Part shown: positions 45,066-56,050 of the stretch, piece by piece
How positions within the stretch are numbered: position 1 is the first letter of the stretch
How the letters are laid out: the number at the start of each line of letters is the position of its first letter
DNA from: Theropithecus gelada
Taxonomy: Eukaryota > Chordata > Mammalia > Primates > Cercopithecidae
Length of the DNA stretch: 64,000 nt
Assembly: GCF_003255815.1 (NCBI RefSeq)
Contig: NC_037682.1
Coordinates: forward strand, 7,996,209 to 8,060,208
Direction of reading: 5' to 3'
Translations under genes and position numbers: made by a program
Notes under the pieces: model-generated
Seen by the model: only the letters and a program-made list of their open reading frames with translations
Databases searched by the model: none
What the model was told of the DNA's origin: nothing

Positions 45066-45234
45066 TTTTTTTTTTTTTTTTTTTTTGAGACAGTCTCACT
45101 CTGTCACCCAGGTTGGAGTGCAGTGGTGCAATCTTGGCTCACTGCAACCTCCACCTCCCAGGTTCAAGCGATTCTCCTGCCTCAGCCTCCTGAGTAGCTG
45201 GGATTACAAGTGTGGGCTACCACGCCCAGCAAAA
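45066..45234 (-). mobile_element. Alu (minus), partial
   Basis: T-run, 'gagacagtctcactctgtca' through 'ctaccacgcccagc', then broken off. Confidence 0.9.
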
Positions 45235-45253
45235 TTTTAAAGAAGTAAAAAGA

Positions 45254-45560
45254 AGGCTGGGCGCCGTGGCTCACGCCTATAATCCCAGTACTTTTGGGAG
45301 GCCGAGGCGGGCGGATCACAAGGTCAGAAGTTCAAGACCACCCTGACCAACATGGTGAAACCTTGTCTCTACTAAAACTACAAAAAAAAATTTAGCTAGG
45401 CATGGTGGTATGCGCCTGTAATCCTAGCTACTCAGGAGGCTGAGGGAGGAGAATCGCTTGAACCTGGGAGGCAGACACTGTAGTGAGCCGAGATGGCGCC
45501 ACTGGACTCCAGCCTAGGCGACAGAGTGAGACTCCATCTCAAAAAATAAAAAAACAAATT
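45254..45560 (+). mobile_element. Alu
   Basis: Starts 'ggctgggcgccgtggctca', both monomers, A-rich tail. Confidence 0.94.
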
Positions 45561-45569
45561 ATCTGTAGG

Positions 45570-45885
45570 TGGGGCACAGTGGCTCACACCTGTAATCCCA
45601 GCACTTTGGGAGGCTAAGGCAGGAGGATCACTTAAGCCCAGGAGTTCAAGACCAGGCTGGGCTACAGGGGAAAACCTTGTCTCTAAAAGAAAAAAAAAAA
45701 AAAAAAAATTAATCAAAACTGAGCTGGGCGTGGTGGTGCGTGCCTGTGGTCCCAGCTACTCAGGAGGCTGAGGCGAGAGGATAGCTTCAGCCTGGGAGGT
45801 CAAGGTTGCAGTGAGACATGTTTGCACCACAGCACTCCAGCCTAGAGAACAAAGTGAGACCTTGTCTCAAAAATAAAATTTTTTA
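45570..45885 (+). mobile_element. Alu with expanded middle A tract
   Basis: Left monomer 45570-45710 and right monomer 45722-45885, joined by an A-run plus 'ttaatcaaaact'. Confidence 0.88.
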
Positions 45886-45894
45886 AAAAGTTAA

Positions 45895-46050
45895 TAGGGC
45901 TTGGTGGCATACGCCTGTAGTCCTAAATACTTGGGAGGCTGAGACTGGAGGATCATTTGGGCCTCGGAGCTATGGCTGCAGTGAGATATAACACCGTGGC
46001 ACTCTAGCCTGGATGACAGAGCAAGACCCTGTCTCTAAAATAAGTAATAT
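45895..46050 (+). mobile_element. Alu monomer fragment
   Basis: 'agggcttggtggcatacgcc' through 'gcaagaccctgtctctaaaa'. Confidence 0.85.
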
Positions 46051-46059
46051 TTTTAGAGA

Positions 46060-46190
46060 GAGTCTTGCTGTTGTCCCGCTGGGCTTGAACTCCTGGGCTA
46101 CTCAAGCAATCCCTGCACCTTGGCCTGCCAAGTACCTGAGACTACAGGTGCATGCCACTGTGCCCTGCTTATTTTTTGCCTTTTTAATTG
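46060..46190 (-). mobile_element. Alu monomer fragment (minus)
   Basis: 'agagagtcttgctgttgtcc' through 'gccactgtgccctgct', diverged. A further piece of Alu 3' end ('cctgggcgacagagcagg') follows at about 46218-46270. Confidence 0.8.
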
Positions 46191-46270
46191 AGGCATGTAT
46201 TCAAAGTGTGATTCCCTATCCTGGGCGACAGAGCAGGACTCTGTCACAAAAAAAAAAAAAAGAAAAAAAG

Positions 46271-46903
46271 AAAACCCATGTATGATTTTTTATTTCCCAA
46301 AACGTAGTAGCCTGTTGTTGACTGGAAGCCTTACAGGTCATAAGTCAATTAACATATTTCATGTGTTACATGTATACTGTATTCTAGCAATAAAAGCTAA
46401 ACAAAAGGCTGGGCGCGGTGGGTCACACCTATAATCCTAACACTTTGGGAGGCTGAGGTGGGTGGATCACCTGAGGTCAAGAGTTCGAGAACAGCCTGAC
46501 CAATATGGTGAAACCCTGTCTCTACTAAAAATACAAAAGTTACCTGGGCATGGTTGGCATGTGCCTACAGTTCCAGCTACTCAGAAGGCTGAGACAGGAG
46601 ATTTGCTTGGACCCAAGAGGCAGAGGTTGCAGTGAGCCGAGATCACATCACTGCACTCCAGCCTGGGTGACAGAGCAAGACTCCCTCTCAAAAAAAAAAA
46701 AAAAAAAAAAATTAAGTAGAAGTGAATCATCATAAAGGTGTTCATCCCGATAGTATTTATGTTGAATAGGCTGAGGAAAAGTAGGAGGAGGGGTTGGTCT
46801 GGCTGTCTCAGGGCAGCAGAGGCAGAAGAAAATCCATCTATAAGTCCATGTATAAGTGAACCTGCACAACAGTTCAAACCCTTGTTGTTCAATGGTCAAC
46901 TGT
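46271..46903 (-). mobile_element. Tigger-type DNA transposon relic, split by an Alu
   Basis: Segment 46271-46407 ('gttgttgactggaagccttac', 'atgtatactgtattctagc') and segment 46712-46903 ('ctcagggcagcagaggcag', 'ccttgttgttcaatggtcaactg') are collinear parts of one minus-strand element. The outer end CAGTTGACC followed by TA fits the Tigger terminus and its TA target. Alu 46408-46711 interrupts it. Confidence 0.72.
46408..46711 (+). mobile_element. Alu inside a Tigger element
   Basis: Starts 'ggctgggcgcggtgggtca', both monomers, long A tail. Confidence 0.94.
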
Positions 46904-47235
46904 ACAAAGGAAGCCCCAAACTCGGTTAGGTGTCAATCTTCCTTACACTGTGAAACTCAGAAGTCCCATCTTGTCGCATATCTGAATACAAACAATTCTG
47001 ATGTTGGATAGAGGAACTCAAAGAAATCAGCAGGCACACACAACCCTCAATGGAAGCACCAGCCCCCAGTGGACAGAGTACTCAACCTCCCTGTTAGCTG
47101 TGACAAGACAAAAATGAAAGCAGTAATAAAATGCTCAATTCACTCATCACTATCCAAGTACTTTCTCCTTTGGTGTCGTGTCTCCTTAAGGGGACAGGAA
47201 GAACCATCCCTGTTTTGGTGGGGGTGGGCGGGTAT
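46904..47235. other. Intergenic, no recognised feature
   Basis: About 330 bases between the Tigger end and an Alu fragment. No gene supported. Confidence 0.45.
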
Positions 47236-47352
47236 ATGTTTCAGACAGGTCAGGTCTCACTATGTTGGCCAGGCTGGCCTTGGAACTCCTGCGCTCAATC
47301 TTTGCACCTCAGCCTCCCTAGTAGCTGAGACTAGACAGGCACCACCAGGCCC
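47236..47352 (-). mobile_element. Alu fragment (minus)
   Basis: 'cagacaggtcaggtctcact' through 'gacaggcaccaccaggc'. Middle part of an Alu only. Confidence 0.8.
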
Positions 47353-47682
47353 GAAACCATCCCAATTTTGTATCTCAAGGGTGCTATTTACCTGCCATAA
47401 AGTAACACAAGTCCCTATTCCTGTCAGATTTGCATCTGATGAGAAGCTAGAAGGTTCACTCATGTTAAGCCATCATAATCTGGCTTGACAAAATAGAGTT
47501 GTTAGCATGAAAAAACTTAATAATGCAAGAATATGGTTTAACAAAGCAAATATTAAGGCTTCAAAAAGTCCCCTGCCCCACCTTCCCCAGAAGCCAACTG
47601 CTTTTGCCTTTTTAGCTGTTCTTTACCTTTATTTCTGAATAAGATGTTCATAATCCAATTGCCACTTTAAAAAATTTCCTTT

Positions 47683-47964
47683 TGGCTGGGCGTGATGGCT
47701 TATGCCCGTAATCCCAGCACTTTGGGAGGCCAAGGTGGGCAGATCACAAGGTCAGGAGATCGAGACCATCCTGGCTAACATGGTGAAACCCCATCTCTAC
47801 TAAAATACAAAAAAATTAGCCAAGCATGGTGGAGGGCGCCTGTAGTCCCAGCTACTCAGGAGGCTGAGGCAGGAGAATGGCATGAACCTGGGAGGCGGAG
47901 CTTGCAGTAAGCCGAGATCACACCACTGCGCTCCGGCCTGGGCGACCAAAAAAAAAAAAAAATT
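47683..47964 (+). mobile_element. Alu, AluY-like
   Basis: Starts 'ggctgggcgtgatggctta' and has 'gatcgagaccatcctggcta' and 'gaatggcatgaacct'. The end is shortened before the A tail. Confidence 0.93.
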
Positions 47965-48089
47965 CCTCATTTCTATGAGTTTTGCTCTTACACATATTAC
48001 CCACCCATCCCCACTTCATCAGATTATTATTTTATTACAATATTCAGAGCTACAACAATCGTAACTAGGTAAATATCACATACAGTTGA

Positions 48090-48420
48090 ATCCTGCTATG
48101 GTTTGAGTGTTTATGTCCCCCGAAAATTCATGTTAAAATCCGAATCCCCAAGGTGAAAGTATTAGGTACACCTTTGAGAGGTGATTACACCACAGAACAA
48201 AGCCCTCATCAATGGGATTTGTGCCCTCATATAGAAGAAACCCCAGAGAAATCCCTCACCCTTCCTGCTTTGCAAACTCAAGACAGGATCCAGGCACCAA
48301 GTCTGCCACAGCCTTGATCTTGGCCTTCCCAGGCTCCAAAACGCTGAGAAATAAAATTCTGTTGTGTATAAGCCATCCAGTTTATGGTCTTTTGTTACAG
48401 TAGCTCAAATGGAGTAAGAA
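48090..48420 (+). mobile_element. MaLR-type LTR (old endogenous retroelement)
   Basis: Begins 'tgctatggtttgagtgttta', continues 'ttcatgttaaaatccgaat', 'ggtgaaagtattaggt' and 'ccttgatcttggccttccca', and ends 'ctcaaatggagtaag', matching MST/MLT1-class LTRs. 'gaaataaaattctgttgtgt' holds the LTR poly(A) signal. It is a solitary LTR with no internal genes. Confidence 0.8.
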
Positions 48421-48433
48421 AATCCTCATGTTG

Positions 48434-48726
48434 GCCGGGCGCAGTGGCTCACGCCTGTAATCCCAACACTTTGGGGGGCCAAGGGGGGTGGATCACAAGG
48501 TCAGGAGATTGAGACCATCCTGGCTAACACAGTGAAACCCCGTCTCTACTAAAAAAATTCAGAACTCAGCCGGGTGTGGTGGCGGGCGCCTGTAGTCCCA
48601 GCTACTCAGGAGGCTGAGGCAGGAGAATGGATGGCATGAACCCAAGAGGTGGAGCTTGCAGTAAGCCGAGATCACGCCACTGCACTCCAGGCCTGGGTGA
48701 CAGAGCAAGACTCCGTCTCAAAAAAG
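48434..48726 (+). mobile_element. Alu, AluY-like, at the MaLR edge
   Basis: Starts 'ggccgggcgcagtggctca'. Exact duplication gaaaatcctcatgtt before (48419-48433) and after (48726-48740). Confidence 0.95.
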
Positions 48727-48783
48727 AAAATCCTCATGTTATAATACTTCACAAGTTTTTGTTTGTTCTAGTTAATATTTACC

Positions 48784-49059
48784 TTAATTTTTTCATTTTC
48801 TCTGTACTTCATCAGTAATTCAGCTCGAAACTCTCCAAGTAAGGCAAAAATTTCCTCAGTATATTCTAATACAGTTTTTTGTCTGAGACATCCCCTCTTA
48901 GAAGTATACTTTCTCTTGCTTCAACCTGGACTACTGTTCTCCAAATCCACTGCAGAAAGGGAGTCCTGGGACTTCCCATCACCATCATCCTGGGAATTAA
49001 TTCCTTTTACCTCAGAATGAGATGTATAAAAACACAAAACTACTGAGAGCAAACTGACC
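48784..49059 (-). pseudogene. Exon-like open segment of unknown origin (minus)
   Basis: Read on the minus strand from 49059 (acceptor ttacccag) or 48990 (acceptor attcccag) down to 48784, one frame is open except for a single TGA. It ends at a good donor AAG|GTAAAT. The last part reads EYTEEIFALLGEFRAELL, then MKYRENEKIK, with protein-like composition. I do not recognise the protein. It may be an exon of a decayed gene, an alternative downstream RBM4 exon, or chance. Confidence 0.35.
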
Positions 49060-49211
49060 TGGGTAATTTGAAACAGCACTTAGTACCAGTGCCAATGATC
49101 TCTCACTACTGCATCCCTGAGACTACTTTAAGTACTGATGTGTAGCTCTAGGGTAAGAGCTTGGTTTAATTTAGCATTCACCGAAAACCCCAATTTTGAG
49201 GATGCCTGGAA

Positions 49212-49365
49212 CTTTTGAGACAGGGGCCCACTCTGTCACCCAGGATGGAGTCCAGTGATACCATCTCTGTTCACTGCAACCTCTATCCCTGGCATCGAGC
49301 AATCCTCCCATCTCAGCCTCCTGAGTAGCTGGAACTACAGGCATGAGTCACCATGACCAGCTCAT
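49212..49365 (-). mobile_element. Alu fragment (minus)
   Basis: 'tttgagacaggggcccactc' through 'catgagtcaccatgaccagc'. One monomer, diverged. Confidence 0.85.
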
Positions 49366-49371
49366 TTTTAA

Positions 49372-49395
49372 ATTATTATTATTATTATTATTATT
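49372..49395. repeat. (ATT)n microsatellite
   Basis: About eight ATT units between two minus-strand Alus, probably the modified tail of the second. Confidence 0.88.
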
Positions 49396-49672
49396 GAGTC
49401 TCGCTCTGTTGCCCAGGCTGGAGTGCAGTGGCCAGATCTCAGCTCACTGCAAGCTCCGCCTCCCGGGTTTACGCCATTCTCCTGCCTCAGCCTCCCGAGT
49501 AGCTGGGACTACAGGCGCCCGCCACCTCGCCCAGCTAGTTTTTTGTATTTTTTAGTAGAGACGGGGTTTCACCGTGTTAGCCAGGATGGTCTCGATCTCC
49601 TGACCTTATGATCCGCCCGTCTCAGCCTCCCAAAGTGCTGGGATTACCGGCTTGAGCCACCGCGCCTGGCCT
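49393..49672 (-). mobile_element. AluYR-type (minus; Old World monkey subfamily)
   Basis: On its own strand it reads 'ggctcaagcc', 'gggcgaggtggcg', 'gaatggcgtaaacccggg' and 'gatctggccac' (decayed ccggccac). This is the third copy with the same diagnostic set. Confidence 0.92.
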
Positions 49673-49685
49673 ATTATAATTATTT

Positions 49686-49972
49686 TAAGGACATACTTTC
49701 ACTCTCATTGCCCAGGGTGGAGTTCAATGGCGCTATCTCAGCTCCCGGCAACCTCTGCCTCCCGGGTTCAAGTGATTCTCCTGCCTCAGCCTCCCGAGTA
49801 GCTGGGATTACAGGCGCCTACCACCATGACTGGCTAATTTTTTGTGTTTTTAGTAGAGATGGGGTTTCTCCATGTTGGACAGGCTGGTCTTGAACTCCCA
49901 ACCTCAGGCGATCTGCTGCCTTGACCTCCCAAAGTGCTGGGATTATAGGCGTCAAGCCACCACTCCTGGCCG
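49686..49972 (-). mobile_element. Alu (minus)
   Basis: 'cactctcattgcccaggg' through 'caccactcctggcc'. Confidence 0.92.
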
Positions 49973-50379
49973 GAAAACTTTTAAGGCAAAGTTAACAGGG
50001 TTAACATCAAGTTAAACTCCAAGATCACCCTGAAAACTCTGCCCTCCATGGTCCTTTGACTCACGCAGAACCAGGCCAGGCCACATGTCATCAATACAAA
50101 GTAGTATGACCATTCCCACCCCAACCTGACTTCCAAGGACGTATCAATTATTTGTACACCCAAGACCCAGACAAGCAGCTGCTTGTGGAGGCACAGTGAG
50201 GACAGGCACAATGCCCTATTGATCTTTGTATTCACCACATGCGAACCTAATTGCAGGTAATCAGGGAGTACCTAGCGAAATAGAAATCCAGCTAGACATT
50301 TACTAGACAGCATGAACAGTGAAATGCTATCGGGGAAAAATCAGTTTATTAAAGCATTACTCTTGAAAAACTACATTTT
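49973..50379. other. Intergenic, no recognised feature
   Basis: About 400 bases. An 85-codon minus frame (49981-50238) has no supported splice sites or similarity. Confidence 0.45.
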
Positions 50380-50515
50380 GGCCAGGCGCAGTGGCTCACA
50401 TATAATCTCCGCAAAAACTTTAGGAGGCCAAGGCAGGAGGATCCCTTGAGCTCAAGAGATCAGAGTTACAGTGAGCTATGATCATGCCACAGCACTGCAG
50501 CTTGCGTGTCTAAAA
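50380..50515 (+). mobile_element. Alu fragment
   Basis: Starts 'ggccaggcgcagtggctcac' and jumps to the end of the left monomer. Confidence 0.85.
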
Positions 50516-50734
50516 AACAAAAAGAGCTAGATGGCTAAACAAAAAGCAAGAAAAAGTACTTTACTACTCCTGAGGTAAGGAGTGACAGCATAACCTTGTC
50601 AATTACAAAGAGCCAACTACATGGCTTCAACTCAAAGATACACTTGATTGGAAGCATAAAGAAAACTTCATAATACATCGATGTTGAAAATCAGTGAATT
50701 ATAGTCAATCTTTCCAAATCACCTCTTAAAAATA

Positions 50735-50930
50735 ATTCATCTTGCTCTGTCACCTGGGCTGGAGTATAGTGACACAATCGGCTCACCACAGCCTGAAACT
50801 CCTGGGCTCAAACTATCCTCCCGCTTCAGCCTCTCTTAGTAGCTGGAACTTCAGCTGCATATCCACCACACAGAGCTAATTTTAAAATTGTCTTAGAAAC
50901 GGGATCCTGCTATGTTGCCTAGGCTGCCAT
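50735..50930 (-). mobile_element. Alu fragment (minus), old
   Basis: 'cttgctctgtcacctgggct' through 'ctgctatgttgcctaggct'. Confidence 0.85.
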
Positions 50931-50972
50931 TGTTCTTGATAAAGTTTTTCCTCTCAACAAGTCAATAGTTTA

Positions 50973-51262
50973 AGGCTGGGTGTGGTGGCTCATGCCTGTA
51001 ATTCCAGCACTTTAGGAGGCAGGCGAATCACTTGAGTCTGGGAGTTTGAGACCAGATTGGCCATGGTGAAACTCCATCTCTACTAAAAATACAAAAATTA
51101 GCCAGGTGTGGTGGCAGGCGCCTGTAATCCCAGTTACTCAGGAGGCTGAGGCAGGAGAATCACTTGAACATGGAAGGCACAGGCTGCAGTGAGCCAAGAT
51201 CATGCCAGTGCACTCCAGTCTGGGCAAGAGAGACTGTGTCTCAAGGGGAAAAAAAAAAAACC
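50973..51262 (+). mobile_element. Alu
   Basis: Starts 'ggctgggtgtggtggctcat', both monomers. Flanks 'caatagttta' repeat on both sides. Confidence 0.93.
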
Positions 51263-51445
51263 CACACACACAAACAATAGTTTAAAAGAGAAAATGGAAA
51301 AGCATCTAGTATGAATATAGCATTAAGCCAGGCCAGATTCTGAGTTATGAAAAAACTTACGTTGTCTGTTACAGGGAGATCAGGATCTCAAAGCAGAAAG
51401 CAACAATGACTTCCTCTAACAGAATCAAGAAATTTAAAAATAAAA

Positions 51446-51656
51446 TTTTTTTTGAGAGAAGTATCGCTCTTTTCCCCCAGGCTTGAGTTAGTGGCTCAAT
51501 CTCGGCTCGCTGCAACCTCTGCCTCCCTTTGTATTTTTTAGTAGAGACTGGGTTTCACCAAGTTGGCCAGGCTGGTCTCGAACTCCTGACCTCAGGGGAT
51601 CCGCCTGCCTCAGCCTCCCAAAGTGCCGGGATTACAGGCATGAGACACTGCGCCTG
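51446..51656 (-). mobile_element. Alu (minus), internally deleted
   Basis: T-run, 'gagagaagtatcgctctttt', then a jump from 'ctctgcctccc' to 'tttgtattttttagtagaga'. Confidence 0.9.
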
Positions 51657-51659
51657 ATA

Positions 51660-51936
51660 AAAAATTTTTGAGACACCCAGGCTGTAGTGCAGTGGCCTGA
51701 TCTTACCTCACTGCAGCCTTGACTTCCTGGGTTCAAGTGATCCTCCCACCTCAGCCTCTGGAGTAGCTGAGACCACAAACGCGCACTACTATGCCCAGGT
51801 AATTTTTTAATTTTTTGTAGAGACAGGGCTTCCCCATGTTGCCCAGGCTGGTCTTGAACTTCTGAGCTCAAGCAACCCACTTGCCTCAGCCTCCCAAAGT
51901 GCTGGGATTACGGGTGTGAGGCACTGCACCCAGCCA
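51660..51936 (-). mobile_element. Alu (minus)
   Basis: 'ttttgagacacccaggctg' through 'gcactgcacccagcc'. Confidence 0.92.
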
Positions 51937-51962
51937 AGGAGTTAATATTTTATTTTATAAAA

Positions 51963-52251
51963 TATTTTTTTGAGACGGAGTTTTGCTCTTGTTGCCCAGG
52001 CTGGAGTGCAATGGCGTAATCTTGGCTCACTGCAACCTCCGCCTCCTGGGTTCAAGCGATTTTGCTGCCTCAACCTCCTGAGTAGCTGGGATTACAGGCA
52101 CACGCCGCCACACCCAGCTAATTTTTTGTATTTTTAGTAGAGACAGGATTTCACCATGTTGGTCAGGCTGATCTCGAACTCCTGACCTTGCGATCCACCC
52201 GCCTCGGCCTCCCAAAGTGCTGGGATTACAAGCGTGAGCCACCATGCCTGA
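51963..52251 (-). mobile_element. Alu (minus), the last before an Alu-free interval
   Basis: 'ttttttgagacggagttttg' through 'gccaccatgcctgagtta'. Confidence 0.94.
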
Positions 52252-52689
52252 GTTAATTTTAACTAGTTAGTTAACTAATTTTAACTAGTTTTGTAATGCA
52301 AAAATGTATCATATCCATGTTTACCATGTCACTTCTGAAAATCCTTCACTGACCATCCCCATCTAAACAGAATTCTTGCTTGACATTTCTGCATTTTCTC
52401 CTCCCTCAGAATAGAAGCTCCAGAACCGTATATATGCCCAACACTTAAAACACCACCTTCCAGAGTATCATTCAATAAAATATTTGTTGAATCAACAAAT
52501 ACCGTTAGTCTCCAATGTTTGAAATTTGCCAATCCTACCCATCAGATCAAAGGGTATACTGAGAGAGTAAAAATGGCGTTCAGTGGTGGGTCTGTCCTTT
52601 AGAGAAAAAGAAACCAAAGTAGGTATGTACGACCATCCAAGAGAAATGGCAGAGAACCAACCCAGCCAGGAAAGGAAAAAACTAACAGA

Positions 52690-52980
52690 AAAACATTTGC
52701 TGGGAAGATTAAATGAGAACACATCAAACACCCAGCACAGGCTTCACATACAAAAATATTCAATAAATTACATGTTGTATAGAGCTGTTCAAATCTTGGC
52801 CATCTATGATTAGGAAGAATCCAACAGGAGGAAGCAATTATTAAAAAAAAAAAAAAAAATCTAAGACACCATCTAAGTAAAGACCAGCTTATCTCCCCAT
52901 CATCATAACCCGACTTCCCTAAAGGGTAATGCCGGGCATACAGTAGGTGCTCAGTATTTGCTGAATGATTCTGAGAAATG
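52690..52980 (+). mobile_element. MIR/L2-type 3' ends (two weak pieces)
   Basis: 52700-52790 ('gaagattaaatgagaacaca', 'caataaattac') and 52925-52975 ('gggcatacagtaggtgctca') resemble MIR or L2 3' ends. Confidence 0.5.
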
Positions 52981-53704
52981 CTCTAACTAGACATAGTCCT
53001 GTATCTGTAGAAATTGGAGCAAGAAGGTACAGACCAAACCTATGGAAGACAAGTAACTCTTTCAAGAAAAACATGAGGCTAAGAGGCGGCAGTTCTTGCA
53101 CTTAGCCTCATCATTCAACAAGGTATCTAAAGTTCGTATGTTGGGTCATTTCTCCATGCCTATGATTTAAAGGCTATAAACCCAAGTAATGAGGTGCTAG
53201 TGGGACATTCAGGCATTCTTTGGATTTTGGCAGAGCTAAACAAATAGATGGTGAAAGGCATCAACACATGTCACTGGCCTACAGTTAGCAAAGTATTCTT
53301 GGAGCCACAGCTTCATTTTTTCACACGGCACAAAGAGCGAAGGCTGACTTCCTCATCCCCGGAAATTAAGTTAAGCTAGATACACTGACTGGGTGATTGG
53401 AATGGTAGTCTTAAGGGAAGGTAGTGACTGCTTCTCTAGAAGAGAAGACCAACATCTCTAAACTAAAAGTAGGTGGTTTTATAACAAAGGTGGACCAGTG
53501 GGAAAAGTCTTCATTGGAATAAGGCTGCCTACCTGGGCTTCTATATAACCCCTTTCCTCTGGCACCTACAAGTCCTATTTGCAATAAACAAAATAACTGC
53601 AGTGACGTTCACCCGAAGCTGAGTATCTTAAAACTTTATACCCTCCCCTTCAAGGTACAAATGAACCCCCAAACAAGCCGAAGCAAGAAGTCTCTCAAAG
53701 CACA

Positions 53705-54153
53705 CATACCCTAAGTTGAAAAACCATTTATTTCACCGGAAAGAAAAAAAGTGATCCAACTCTATAGGTCTAGCCTTTGGACCAAAAAGAGACCCTGGAG
53801 CAGTGAGACTCTCACCAAGGTCATTCCCAAATCCAACAGCCGCAGGAGGCAGGAGGCAGGGAGGAGACAGCACAGCCCCCACCACAGTTTCTGCACACAA
53901 TGAGGCCTGCTGGGAGAACAGAACATGAATGGGAAGCTACAGAAGTTTTGAAGGACAGAAGAACAGGAAAATGGGCAGGAGAGGAAAGGAAAGGAAAGGA
54001 AGAGAAGGTCTGAACTTAGCAAGGTAAATTAAGGTCCACGGTTCCTGAGGGACTGAACGCACAGAGCCGAGAACGTCCCGGAGATGGGGTACCACGAAGG
54101 GTGTATTCTCATGCACAACCGCAGCTCGGAATTTCAGCCCACACACATCCCAC
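53705..54153 (-). other. RBM4: RBM4 3' UTR exon and poly(A) site
   Basis: On the minus strand the exon starts at 54153 after acceptor gctctctttcag and reads GTGGGATGTGTGTGGGCTGA, aligning with the RBM4B last exon. AATAAA on the minus strand lies at 53732-53727, with GT-rich sequence after it. It contains a CU-rich tract in the RNA (54008-53976). Confidence 0.8.
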
Positions 54154-56042
54154 CTGAAAGAGAGCACAATACAGCGGCTTTACAGCAAAGCTCAAAAGGG
54201 CTTTCCCATTAAAAACTTCAACATCTTTACAAAGTCTGATAACTTGACACTCCTTTTAAGTTTACTTGTACCCTTCCCCAGTATCACAGTAATCTCTTAA
54301 CAATGGAAAGAGCTTGAAAGCCAGAGAGTAACTGGGGAGTCTAAACAATCTCAGACTAAGGTCTTAAATTAATAGCAAATCTTGTTTCATAAAAGTAGGC
54401 AAAGAGACATTCCATTGCTCTTGATGATGTTAACATTAGCATTCCTTAGAGAAGGTAATTCCACATCACAAGCTGTCAGCAGAGGACAGGAAAAATGGAA
54501 AGGTTCCAATTAGCTCCCTGAGGTTAAAAAAAAAAAAAAAAATCAACAGTATTTTCTATCTAGGAGTTACTGCCAAGGTCCAAGTTAAAAATCATTCAAA
54601 GTCTAAATAAAAGTAGCATCAACTGTGCAAGTTTTAAGACCTGAGGACATCCAATTCCAACTAGGGAAGAAACTAACTTTGTAAAGAAGGTGTGGAAGGG
54701 CATGTATAAGCTACACATCAAGTCACTGAAGTCTCTTTTCCAGCCCAATCAGTGACTGCCTACTCAATAACCCTGGGAAAGTCACATACCTTCTGCCCTA
54801 ACTGCAAAGATGACAGTTATCTATCACTCACACAGTTACTATAATTAAGGATCAATGGTAATGTCTGGGACACACTGGGAACTACTCAAAACTAAGGGCA
54901 TTGAGATTTACCCTTAAGTACAATAATCCCAAACACCTAGAGCCCAAAGCTGGCAAGTATCAGAAGAGAATATATTCAAGTAGAGCCAAATGGATCAAGG
55001 GGCTCAAAATGTATGACAGTGGAAAAAGCAAGGGGACTCAGGGTAGAGCTGCTGGCTCAAGAGTATTAAATGCCCAAAACAGCTAGTGAGAAGATGAAGA
55101 AGGGAGCGATTTGCTTATGGCAAAGCTCCCAACCCTGGATTTCAACCTCACCAAAGGAGTAAAATTAACAGGTGTGCATGCATACTTAAACATATACCCT
55201 GAGAAAGTAGATGATGTCAAAACTAGAACTGTGGGAATAGTTACTTAAAAAAAAAAAAACGTAAGTAAGTGACAGGCTGGGCTGTTACAGGACAGACTGA
55301 AAGATAAAGCAATGGAGTGGGCACTCTATTCAGGGAATAAATCTGAGCTGGGCAAAGAAGGTAGGTGTTAGCATCTATGCCCAGACTTCCTTGTGGAACT
55401 TTATAAAAGATAAGTTTTGTATTTCTCTCTACCCCAACTTACCATCAAAATAAGTTCTATAAAACTCATAAGGGTTGAACCGTTCAGGAATGTCAGAAAT
55501 ATGCTTCAAGATTAAGATGATGCCATTTTGGTAGTCTTCTTAGTAACTGGGACCTGAGCAGTGATGACCAGTTAACTACAGTTATGGACTTTATCATCAG
55601 GGATCATATCAGAACTTTCACACAGCACAAAACAGAACAGGAAACTTGAAGACCTTAGGAATGTCGAACACCTAGGAAACTTAACAAAGGCTCTAAGAAA
55701 CAAAACACCTGAGCCTGAACGTGTGGGTCCCCAGGTAAGGTTCAATTATAGCATAGTACATAGGTGACCCAAGATTCACCAGCACATCATTCTTTATTTT
55801 TCTAGACACAAATAGAATCAAATTGACTCTCACTACCAGAAGCCCTGAAAAATAGCCATGAGGGCCAAGGAACTCTATATATTTTAAAGTTAAACAGGTA
55901 GGACTTCTCTCTAGCCTGTGAGCCACCCTAGTAACCTTACCCTAACCCTGCAAAAGCAAGCAAGCAGGGCAGCCTAAATGGAGCCCTTTAGGCTGCAGGA
56001 GGGATGGCAAAACCAGAAGAGGGAACACCCCACCCCTCTCAC
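54154..56042 (-). other. RBM4: RBM4 intron 3
   Basis: Donor CTTGAG|GTGAGA (56042-56041), acceptor CTTTCAG (54154). It holds a MIR-like stretch at about 54765-54895 ('ccctgggaaagtcacatacc') and otherwise unique sequence, with no Alu. Confidence 0.8.
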
Positions 56043-56050
56043 CTCAAGCT

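Noticed and set aside
55925..55955. 'ccttaccctaaccctgc' considered as interstitial telomere repeat
   Set aside because: Only about two units similar to the telomere motif are present, so chance is the better explanation.
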